Positions 1 to 5,075 of a stretch of 10,245 bases of DNA are shown piece after piece. The notes under the pieces are model-generated. The model searched no databases and was not told the origin of the DNA. It was given only the letters and a program-made list of their open reading frames with translations. Source of the stretch: JACQHJ01 sp038063075 (lineage in GTDB: Bacteria > Patescibacteriota > Microgenomatia > Levybacterales > UBA12049); contig JBBTVW010000004.1 in NCBI GenBank assembly GCA_038063075.1, positions 1-10,245 of the forward strand, in the 5' to 3' direction. A program made the translations under genes and the position numbers. Positions within the stretch are counted from its first letter, which is position 1; the number at the start of each line of letters is the position of its first letter.

Positions 1-3
1 TTG

Positions 4-76
4 TGAGCCGCCGGCGAATCGAACGCCGAACCGTCTCCTTAAGAGGGAGATGCTCTGCCAATTGAGCTAGCGGCCC
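4..76 (-). tRNA. tRNA-Lys (anticodon CTT)
   Basis: A full cloverleaf folds on the minus strand. The 7-bp acceptor stem pairs GGGCCGC with GCGGCTC (one G-T pair). The D stem is GCTC/GAGC, the anticodon stem TCTCC/GGAGA around loop CTCTTAA, and the T stem CGGCG/CGCCG around TTCGATT. The anticodon CTT occupies positions 43-41, giving lysine. The discriminator base is A at position 4, followed by CAA, so the CCA tail is not encoded and must be added by a CCA-adding enzyme. The gene is divergent from the HNH/tRNA-Arg block and has its own upstream promoter. Confidence 0.96.
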
Positions 77-79
77 TAA

Positions 80-108
80 GTGATAAAACATGTAAAGTAT
101 ACTATAAT
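80..108 (+). promoter_or_regulatory. Plus-strand promoter upstream of the tRNA-like/HNH block
   Basis: A perfect -10 TATAAT (103-108) follows a weak -35 GTGATA (80-85) at 17 nt. The start would be near 115, about 17 nt before the tRNA-like fragment at 132, which is the spacing expected for a tRNA promoter. It may have been the original promoter of the plus-strand tRNA unit and could still feed the HNH gene and tRNA-Arg. Confidence 0.5.
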
Positions 109-124
109 GAAGGTTATAAGACAA
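97..124 (-). promoter_or_regulatory. Promoter for tRNA-Lys
   Basis: On the minus strand there is a -35 TTGTCT (124-119), a 16-nt spacer and a -10 TATACT (102-97). Transcription would start near 90, leaving a short leader before the tRNA 5' end at 76. It overlaps the opposing plus-strand promoter at 80-108, so the two probably compete for polymerase. Prediction is by consensus match only. Confidence 0.55.
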
Positions 125-131
125 TAAATTT

Positions 132-150
132 GCGCCTGTAGCTTGGATAT
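132..150 (+). other. Possible 5' remnant of a tRNA gene
   Basis: The sequence GCGCCTG-TA-GCTT-GGATA resembles a tRNA 5' end: acceptor strand, the usual TA at positions 8-9, a D-stem strand and the GGATA part of a D loop. The D loop is shortened and no anticodon arm follows. No matching 3' acceptor strand (such as CAGGCGC) was found before tRNA-Arg. It sits where the promoter at 80-108 would expect a tRNA. It could be chance or a decayed or interrupted gene. Confidence 0.22.
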
Positions 151-174
151 GGAATCTAAGAATTCGAATAGTAT

Positions 175-203
175 TTGTAAATTCGAAGTAAGCATAGTAT
201 GCT
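175..203 (+). promoter_or_regulatory. Promoter of the HNH gene, leaderless layout
   Basis: A -35 TTGTAA (175-180), 17-nt spacer and -10 TATGCT (198-203) sit directly before the HNH ATG at 210, leaving six bases between -10 and start codon. Transcription should begin at or next to the A of ATG. No Shine-Dalgarno sequence precedes the gene, which agrees with a leaderless mRNA. The -10 lies inside the palindrome at 188-206. Confidence 0.5.
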
Positions 204-206
204 TAC
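188..206. promoter_or_regulatory. 19-nt palindrome, candidate operator
   Basis: GTAAGCATA (188-196) and TATGCTTAC (198-206) are perfect 9-bp inverted arms around a single G. A one-base loop makes an RNA hairpin less natural than a dimer-binding DNA site. It covers the -10 box of the HNH promoter, so a bound protein would block transcription. The binding protein is unknown; self-binding by the HNH protein is only a possibility. Confidence 0.55.
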
Positions 207-209
207 ACT

Positions 210-653
210 ATGGAATCTAAGTTTTGTAAATTATGCCAAACAACCAAGAATATTGAAGAGTTTCCATGGAAGATAAAAGCTAAGATTATAAGGCAGTCAT
301 ATTGTAAAATTTGTCAAAATAGATTATCAAAAGAACATTATTATAATAATAAAGAATACTATCTAAGTAAGGCAAAGAAGCGCAACGAAATAGTATTCAA
401 AAAAATACGCAAATATGTTTGGAAATATCTATTAACGCATCCATGCGTTGATTGCGGAGAACAGGATATTGTTGTATTAGAATTTGATCATCTAAGAGAT
501 AAGAGTGGATTAGTTTCAAAAATGATTAAAGATAGGATTAGTCCAACTAAAGTTAAACAAGAAATAGAAAAATGCGATGTTCGTTGCGCAAATTGTCATA
601 GACGAAAAACGGCAATAGAGCTTGAATGGAAAAAAGCATTATTGCCCCGTTAG
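210..653 (+). CDS. Small HNH endonuclease
   Basis: The 147-residue basic protein has an N-terminal zinc-knuckle pair (C6-x2-C9 and C32-x2-C35), a lysine/tyrosine-rich linker, and a C-terminal HNH nuclease fold. The HNH part shows C79-x2-C82, the FDH motif at 92-94 and C126-x2-C129-H130 followed by two arginines. The cysteines should bind structural zinc, and H94, N128 and H130 fit the catalytic set. HNH proteins nick or cut DNA and many free-standing ones act as homing or mobile nucleases. The start at ATG 210 is supported by the promoter ending six bases upstream; there is no ribosome binding site. The last three codons and the TAG stop lie within tRNA-Arg, a 10-nt overlap. The position between tRNA-related sequences, with a duplicated start upstream, suggests a mobile insertion. 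The DNA target is not identifiable. Confidence 0.85.
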   Translation: MESKFCKLCQTTKNIEEFPWKIKAKIIRQSYCKICQNRLSKEHYYNNKEYYLSKAKKRNEIVFKKIRKYVWKYLLTHPCVDCGEQDIVVLEFDHLRDKSGLVSKMIKDRISPTKVKQEIEKCDVRCANCHRRKTAIELEWKKALLPR

Positions 654-716
654 CTCAGTAGATAGAGCATCTGTCTTCGGAACAGAGGGTCGTGGGTGCG
701 AATCCTACACGGGGCA
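644..716 (+). tRNA. tRNA-Arg (anticodon TCG)
   Basis: The acceptor stem pairs GCCCCGT with ACGGGGC (644-650 with 709-715) and the discriminator is A716. The D stem is GCTC/GAGC. The anticodon stem TCTGT/ACAGA encloses loop CTTCGGA with anticodon TCG at 677-679. The T stem GTGGG/CCTAC (one G-T pair) encloses TGCGAAT. CCA is not encoded. The first ten bases are shared with the 3' end of the HNH gene, including its stop codon, so no dedicated promoter has room directly upstream. Transcription presumably comes from the upstream promoters or from a weak site inside the HNH gene (TTGTCA 593-598, TAGAGC 616-621). Confidence 0.96.
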
Positions 717-732
717 CAGTTAAAGTTCTAAT

Positions 733-761
733 TTGATTTTATTTATACAAAATAGTAGAAT
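733..761 (+). promoter_or_regulatory. Promoter of the DUF336 gene, leaderless layout
   Basis: A -35 TTGATT (733-738), 17-nt spacer and -10 TAGAAT (756-761) end seven bases before ATG 769. Transcription would start at or within a base or two of the start codon. This also argues that the in-frame TTG at 733 is a -35 box and not a translation start. Confidence 0.55.
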
Positions 762-768
762 TCCCCAC

Positions 769-1266
769 ATGGCAAGTGTAGAATATGCAGCAAGAGCTCC
801 TGAAGGACTAGTATCAGAATTAAAACTATCAGTTGGCAAAGCAGTTGAGATAAGAGATACGGTTCTTGCTTTTAGTGCTGGCTTAAAAGGTGTTGTTGCT
901 ATTGCTGATAGAACAGGTATGCCTTTGTGTCTTCAGGTAACAGATGGTGATGGATTAATAGGTGCAACTGTTCCCTCGGTTTTAGGAAAACTAAAAAAAG
1001 TTGTAGATGCACATAAATCAAATCGTGTACAAAGAGAAACGATGGCTGCAAGAGGAATTCGCCCACTAAGTTCTACAGGGGAATTGCTTACTGACTTAGA
1101 TGATGGCGTAGCAGTTTTTGCTGATAAAGAAAGACAAGAGTTTGTTGGAGCAGTTGCATATAGTGGAGGATTAGATGATCAAGGTGAGCGAATGTGCATT
1201 GATGCTATTGAAATGGCAGGACTTTTTACAGATATTCCGCCAAAGGTAGAAGAAGCTTCTAGCTAG
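769..1266 (+). CDS. GlcG/HbpS-like (DUF336) family protein
   Basis: The 165-residue product resembles the GlcG/HbpS (DUF336) fold. It has an N-terminal helix with an AVEIRD-like stretch, a strand VVAIADRTGMPL (VAVxDxxG-type), a helix with GKLKK (KA-type helix), and the C-terminal signature GVAVFAD...VGAVAYSGG, then a helix. Characterised relatives bind haem or belong to glycolate-utilisation loci; no such genes are nearby, so the ligand here is unknown. There is no signal peptide or membrane segment, so it should be cytoplasmic. A TTG at 733 would add 12 residues (ILFIQNSR...), but that codon falls in the -35 box and ATG 769 fits the promoter and family start better. The gene ends 2 nt before the convergent rnhB stop, with no visible terminator. 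Its codons look less AT-biased than its neighbours'. Confidence 0.65.
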   Translation: MASVEYAARAPEGLVSELKLSVGKAVEIRDTVLAFSAGLKGVVAIADRTGMPLCLQVTDGDGLIGATVPSVLGKLKKVVDAHKSNRVQRETMAARGIRPLSSTGELLTDLDDGVAVFADKERQEFVGAVAYSGGLDDQGERMCIDAIEMAGLFTDIPPKVEEASS

Positions 1267-1268
1267 TT

Positions 1269-1889
1269 CTATAGATATTTATCTAAATTAAAAGAAGTTC
1301 TGTGTATTGACGATAATCCATGCTTTTTTAAAGATTCTCTGTGCATCTTTGTTCCATAACCTTTATTTAATAAAAAGTAATAGCCTGGGTATTTTATGTC
1401 AAGTTTTGTCATAAGTTTATCTCTATGCACCTTTGCAATGATTGAAGCAGCTGCTATAGAAATATGTTTACTATCCCCTTTTATAATATATTCAATGTTT
1501 TTTATTTCAAAATCAAAATTATTTCCATCAATTAAAAAATAAACATTCTTATCCTTAAATCTATTTTTAATTTTAGTAATTAAATTTTCAAAGATAAGTT
1601 TATTAGCTCTACCAATTCCAATTTTATTAATTAGCTCTACCTCTATCTCTTCAATAAAATAAACTGAATTCTCTAAGATAAGCTTTGCAAGTTCTTCGCG
1701 TTTCTTAGCGGTTAATAGTTTGGAATCATTTATTTCTTTAAACCACTTATGTTCTTTTTCAAAATAAACACAACTTGCAACTAATGGTCCTGCAAAAGAG
1801 CCACGACCTACTTCATCAATACCAAAAACAACATCAAAGTTTTTATAAAGATTTAATTCGTAGTTAAAGGAGAGGGTTTTGTTCTTCAT
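1269..1889 (-). CDS. rnhB: Ribonuclease HII
   Basis: RNase HII cuts the RNA strand of RNA-DNA hybrids and removes single ribonucleotides from genomic DNA. The 206-residue protein shows GIDEVGRGSFAGPL near the N-terminus (catalytic D25 and E26), FLIDGN (D121), SIAAASIIAKVHRDKLM (D157) and the C-terminal block from GYGTKMHRES to SSIHRTSF. All four DEDD metal ligands and the GRG substrate motif are present, and length is normal. An in-frame TTG at 1901 would add four residues; ATG 1889 is preferred. Either start lies inside the upstream DUF2130 gene (26-nt overlap from ATG), so the two are co-transcribed and probably translationally coupled. No good Shine-Dalgarno is visible. Confidence 0.95.
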   Translation of the reverse strand: MKNKTLSFNYELNLYKNFDVVFGIDEVGRGSFAGPLVASCVYFEKEHKWFKEINDSKLLTAKKREELAKLILENSVYFIEEIEVELINKIGIGRANKLIFENLITKIKNRFKDKNVYFLIDGNNFDFEIKNIEYIIKGDSKHISIAAASIIAKVHRDKLMTKLDIKYPGYYFLLNKGYGTKMHRESLKKHGLSSIHRTSFNLDKYL

Positions 1890-2964
1890 TAGTTTCAGCA
1901 ATTAAGATAGTTTCAATATTATCAATTTCTGGAAGGTCTGAAGCAATAGCTTTTAGTTCACCATAGAAGTTTAAAGTATTGCTGTCTAATTTTTCTATTA
2001 GAACTTCTTGTCTTTTCCATCTTAATACAGTATTTCTTTTTTCACTATCTAAGTTTTCTCTTAAAGCTTTAACTCCATCAAAGTGAGCCTGCATCCTGTG
2101 CTTAAATGAGTCAGAAAGCATATAATCACGAATCTGTCCCCATTCTTCGTCTGTTTGAGATGTTGATGACTTAATACTAGCAACACTTGTAATTAAAAAT
2201 CTAATCATTCTTGCAAGGCTAATGGCGTGTTCATAAAAAGTTATCCAAACTCCATCTTTTCTATCAAAGTTTGTTACTTCATCTGGGAGCGCTTGAGAAA
2301 CAATAATTGCTTCACTGGCTGCAACCTTACCCATATCATCTTTTAATTTAGTTACCCAAGAGTTACTCCATGATTTAGTTCTTTTTGTTTCCCAAAGTAT
2401 TGATCCAACAATTTTTTCTTTGTATTTAATTTTTTGCCAAATATCAGCTCCTTCTACTCCTTTTGGAACTGGTAAAAATTCATCATTTGGAAAAGCTTTT
2501 CTAAGTCTTTCTTCAAGTTCTAACTCTAAGACTTCACCTTGAAGTTGCTGAGAGCCTTGTTTTGATTTTCTTTGAGCGTCTTCCAATGCTTTTTGCATGT
2601 CTTCAATTTTTTTCTCATATTCTTTTTTCTCAAAGCGTGACGCGTCCATAGCTTCTTTTTGAGCTTGAAGCTTTATCTTTTCCTCTCTTTCTCCCTTTTC
2701 TTTTTCTTCCTTTTCAAGTCTTTCTAAGAGAAGTTTTTTATCTTCTTTTGCTTTTTCTAATTCTTTTTGAGACTCTTTGTTTTCTGCTTCGAACTGTTCT
2801 CTAATTCTTTTTTCAGAGGTTAATTTTTCCTCTGCAACAGCTTTTTCCAGTTCAATTTTTTGTTTTTCTTTTTCTTCCTCTCTCACTTTTTGCGATAATT
2901 GATGAATTATAGCTTCAGAAAGCTCTACGTCTTTTCCACAATGAGGACAAATGATGTTATCCAT
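1864..2964 (-). CDS. DUF2130 family protein, zinc ribbon plus coiled coil
   Basis: The 366-residue protein has three parts. Residues 1-12 carry a CPHCG half zinc ribbon. Residues about 20-140 are almost entirely Glu/Lys/Gln-rich heptads, a long coiled coil. Residues about 143-345 match DUF2130: GEVLELELEERL, FPNDEFLPVPKGVEGADI, ILWETKRTKSWSNSWVTKLKDD and a later GVWITFYEHAI. The order helix-Glu, D174, E192-T-K194, then K206 resembles a PD-(D/E)xK nuclease core; that is my inference from the motif pattern, not a proven activity. The family's function is unknown; the coiled coil suggests oligomerisation. ATG 2964 is fixed by a promoter whose -10 ends nine bases upstream. The gene leads a two-gene unit with rnhB. 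Confidence 0.85.
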   Translation of the reverse strand: MDNIICPHCGKDVELSEAIIHQLSQKVREEEKEKQKIELEKAVAEEKLTSEKRIREQFEAENKESQKELEKAKEDKKLLLERLEKEEKEKGEREEKIKLQAQKEAMDASRFEKKEYEKKIEDMQKALEDAQRKSKQGSQQLQGEVLELELEERLRKAFPNDEFLPVPKGVEGADIWQKIKYKEKIVGSILWETKRTKSWSNSWVTKLKDDMGKVAASEAIIVSQALPDEVTNFDRKDGVWITFYEHAISLARMIRFLITSVASIKSSTSQTDEEWGQIRDYMLSDSFKHRMQAHFDGVKALRENLDSEKRNTVLRWKRQEVLIEKLDSNTLNFYGELKAIASDLPEIDNIETILIAETNEEQNPLL

Positions 2965-2973
2965 TAGATTTCT

Positions 2974-3002
2974 ATAATACGCTTTAGGACTTATATTTTC
3001 AA
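2974..3002 (-). promoter_or_regulatory. Promoter of DUF2130-rnhB, near-leaderless
   Basis: On the minus strand a -35 TTGAAA (3002-2997), 17-nt spacer and -10 TATTAT (2979-2974) are followed nine bases later by ATG 2964. The expected transcript has a leader of about 3-4 nt and no Shine-Dalgarno. It lies back to back with the holin-like gene's promoter; the -35 boxes are 7 nt apart. Confidence 0.6.
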
Positions 3003-3009
3003 TATTTAA

Positions 3010-3038
3010 TTGACTATAAAAAATTTCTCTGCTAGCAT
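3010..3038 (+). promoter_or_regulatory. Promoter of the holin-like gene, near-leaderless
   Basis: A -35 TTGACT (3010-3015), 17-nt spacer and -10 TAGCAT (3033-3038) with an extended TGC in front precede ATG 3050 by 11 nt, giving a leader of about 4-6 nt. An alternative -10, TTTAAT (3039-3044), is five bases from the ATG but lacks a spaced -35. Either choice leaves no room for a ribosome binding site. Confidence 0.45.
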
Positions 3039-3049
3039 TTTAATAGTAA

Positions 3050-3454
3050 ATGAAAAACTTTTTTAGAAACTGTCTTTTTAATTCATTTTCGATATTTTTC
3101 TTATCTCAAGTACTTCCTGGTGTAAAAGTAAGTGGAGGCTTGTTTACCTTTCTACTTGGTGGCCTTGCATTAACACTGCTTTTAGTGCTACTTAAGCCTG
3201 TTTTAAATCTCCTTGCCCTTCCATTTAATATTCTAACTTTAGGATTTTTCTCTTTTATTTCCAATATTATAATTTTTTATCTTTTAACAGTATTAGTTAC
3301 AGGCATATCAATTTCTAGTTTTCATTTTCCAGGTATTTCCTACTTTGGTTTTGTAATACCCAAGATTTACTTTAACACTCTCTTTGCTTTCCTAATTGTT
3401 TCCTTTTTACAATCAATTTGTGTTTCCTTCTTAAACTGGCTTATGGAAGACTAG
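3050..3454 (+). CDS. YvlD / phage holin family 4 type membrane protein
   Basis: The 134-residue, very hydrophobic protein has four predicted membrane helices at about 8-24, 32-56, 62-86 and 108-130. The central segment LLGGLALTLLLVLLKPVLNL followed by PFNILTLGFF is the hallmark of the Phage_holin_4_2 (PF04020) / YvlD family. Despite the family name, chromosomal members are not known to lyse cells and B. subtilis YvlD sits in an envelope-stress operon; no phage genes are seen here. Its role is therefore best described as an inner-membrane protein of unknown function. It is divergent from DUF2130 and followed by secG, which has its own promoter starting 3 nt after this stop codon. Confidence 0.85.
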   Translation: MKNFFRNCLFNSFSIFFLSQVLPGVKVSGGLFTFLLGGLALTLLLVLLKPVLNLLALPFNILTLGFFSFISNIIIFYLLTVLVTGISISSFHFPGISYFGFVIPKIYFNTLFAFLIVSFLQSICVSFLNWLMED

Positions 3455-3456
3455 GT

Positions 3457-3485
3457 TTGAAAAGTAAGCCTTAAAAGGATATAAT
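3457..3485 (+). promoter_or_regulatory. Strong leaderless promoter of secG
   Basis: A -35 TTGAAA (3457-3462), exact 17-nt spacer and perfect -10 TATAAT (3480-3485) are followed by six bases and then ATG 3492. With the usual 7-nt distance from -10 to start, +1 is the A of the ATG. The AAAAGGA at 3473-3479 looks like a Shine-Dalgarno sequence, but it is in the promoter spacer and would not be transcribed. Confidence 0.75.
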
Positions 3486-3491
3486 GGATAA

Positions 3492-3707
3492 ATGATAATT
3501 TTTCAAATTCTTGAAATTATAATTGCCGCAGTATTAATAGGCTTAATTCTTCTACAAATGCAAGGAAGCGGACTTTCAAGTTCTTTCGGAGGCGCTGGAG
3601 AGTTTTATAGAAGCAAAAGAAGTATAGAAAAATTGTTAATAAAAGCAACTGTTGTTTTTACAGTAGCTTTTGCAATTATTTCTTTAATCCTTCTATTGCC
3701 ACGCTAG
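3492..3707 (+). CDS. secG: Preprotein translocase subunit SecG
   Basis: SecG is the small partner of the SecYEG protein-export channel in the cytoplasmic membrane and assists the SecA-driven translocation cycle. The 71-residue length is typical. Two membrane helices (about 2-20 and 50-69) flank the conserved LLQMQGSGLSSSFGG loop and the basic RSKRSIEKLL stretch before helix 2. The start codon coincides with the predicted transcription start. A solute-binding protein gene follows after 6 nt in the same direction and probably shares this promoter. Confidence 0.95.
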   Translation: MIIFQILEIIIAAVLIGLILLQMQGSGLSSSFGGAGEFYRSKRSIEKLLIKATVVFTVAFAIISLILLLPR

Positions 3708-3713
3708 GTATTT

Positions 3714-5075
3714 ATGATTTTTCTTAAAAGAAAAAGATTAGTCTTTTGGCTTTTGAAAGCCTACCTTAAAAGGTGGAGAAAAACCATCTTAATCTCATTT
3801 GTAATTGGACTGTTGGGATTTTTTCTTCTTCGCTACGGTGTAAATTATTTTATTCCCCTTCTTCCTTTTGTAACAGAGGAAAAGATAGGTATTGAAGGAG
3901 CATATGCGCTTGAGGACTTACCACCAACTATTCTTTCTAAAGTATCAGTTGGCTTAACAAAGCTTGATAAAAACTATAATGTAGTTCCGGCTGCAGCTAA
4001 AAGATGGGAAGTAAGAGATAACGGTAAGACTTATATTTTCTACCTAGATGATAATTATCGTTTTAGCGATAAAACAAAACTTACCTCAGAACTTATTAAA
4101 TATGATTTTACAGATGCAGTTACACAAACTCCCAATAAAAATACTATTATTTTTAAGTTAAAAGATAGTTATTCCCCATTCTTAGTTACTGTTACACGAC
4201 CAATCTTTAAAAATGGATTTGTTGGTATTGGTGATTACAAAGTTCAATCAATTGATTTAAATGGAGACTTTGTTCAATCCGTAAGTCTTAGATCTCTAAA
4301 AGAGCAAAATAAAGTAATAACTTATCAGTTCTACCCAACCCAGGAAGCATTAAAAACTGCTTTTGCACTTGGTGAAATAGATAAGGCCTTAGGTCTTACA
4401 GATATAGATTTTGAAAATACCTCATTTACTAAATATCCTGATGTTTTAGTTCAAAAAAGATTAGATGACCAAAATTTAGTTACGGTTTTCTATAACACAA
4501 GAGATAAAAATCTTTCTGATAAAAGATTAAGAGCAGCACTTTCTTACGCAATACCTGATGAATTTTTACAGGGAAAAAGAAATTATGGTTCATTCTCTCC
4601 AAATTCTTGGGTTTCTCATGGAGGACTTACTACCTATAATCAAGACTTTGATCATTCAAAATTACTTTTATCTGAATCTGATTCTTTTAAATCAAACAAA
4701 AACTTAAAGTTTGAGCTTAAAACATTTCCAAAATATAAAGCAATTGCCCAAAAAATTAAAGAGTCCTGGGAAAAGGTTGGCATTAAGGTCAGTATTACAA
4801 CTGTTGATACTTTTCCAGAAACTTTTGAAATGTTTTTAGGAGATTTTAAAGTGCCAAAAGACCCAGATCAATATATTCTCTGGCATTCAGATCAGGTAAG
4901 TAATATCACAGGCTATAAAAATCTTAGAATTGATAAGCTTTTAGAAGATGGAAGACAGACAATAGATGTTAATGAACGAAAAAAGATTTATTCTGATTTC
5001 CAGAAATATCTCTTAGATGATTCTCCTGCAAGTTTTATCTTGTTCTCCTACAGTTTTGAAGTTACTCGAAGATAA
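3714..5075 (+). CDS. Membrane-anchored family 5 solute-binding protein (OppA/DppA-like)
   Basis: Family 5 proteins (SBP_bac_5) bind peptides, nickel or sugars outside the membrane and hand them to ABC permeases. The 453-residue product starts with a basic segment (RKR, KRWRK) and one hydrophobic helix at about 24-40, without a lipobox or clear cleavage site, so it is probably an uncleaved anchor with the domain outside. From about 57 on, family blocks are visible: VPAAAKRWEVRDNGKTYIF then FSDKTKLT, FYNTRDKNLSDKRLRAALSYAI, and the C-terminal WEKVGIKV and DPDQYILWHS. It is shorter than typical members (about 500-550). No ABC permease or ATPase is in the window, so the partner and ligand are unknown. 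A weak AGG (3706-3708) precedes the ATG. Its end overlaps the convergent uvrC end by 14 nt. Confidence 0.85.
   Translation: MIFLKRKRLVFWLLKAYLKRWRKTILISFVIGLLGFFLLRYGVNYFIPLLPFVTEEKIGIEGAYALEDLPPTILSKVSVGLTKLDKNYNVVPAAAKRWEVRDNGKTYIFYLDDNYRFSDKTKLTSELIKYDFTDAVTQTPNKNTIIFKLKDSYSPFLVTVTRPIFKNGFVGIGDYKVQSIDLNGDFVQSVSLRSLKEQNKVITYQFYPTQEALKTAFALGEIDKALGLTDIDFENTSFTKYPDVLVQKRLDDQNLVTVFYNTRDKNLSDKRLRAALSYAIPDEFLQGKRNYGSFSPNSWVSHGGLTTYNQDFDHSKLLLSESDSFKSNKNLKFELKTFPKYKAIAQKIKESWEKVGIKVSITTVDTFPETFEMFLGDFKVPKDPDQYILWHSDQVSNITGYKNLRIDKLLEDGRQTIDVNERKKIYSDFQKYLLDDSPASFILFSYSFEVTRR

Larger units (their letters stand above)
148..232 (+). repeat. Partial direct duplication of the HNH gene start
   Basis: The 13-mer TATGGAATCTAAG occurs at 148-160 and again at 209-221, where it forms the HNH start (Met-Glu-Ser-Lys). 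A second shared block, TTTGTAAATT, follows in both copies (174-183 and 223-232). The upstream copy therefore matches the gene's first codons with a 12-nt insert between the two blocks. The upstream ATG (149) opens only a 23-codon frame ending at 220. An 8-mer AATTCGAA also repeats at 161-168 and 180-187. This looks like a footprint of duplication or insertion. Confidence 0.7.

Noticed and set aside
733..768. TTG start at 733 for the DUF336 gene, adding 12 residues
   Set aside because: The TTG is the first part of a -35 box (TTGATT) with a well-spaced -10, the extra residues do not fit the family, and ATG 769 follows the leaderless pattern.
1272..1285. Small hairpin TAGAT-ATTT-ATCTA as a terminator between DUF336 and rnhB
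   Set aside because: The stem is only five AT-rich pairs and no T run follows on either strand in the right place.
3050..3454. Prophage signal from the holin-like gene
   Set aside because: The PF04020/YvlD type is common on chromosomes, and no other phage gene is present nearby.
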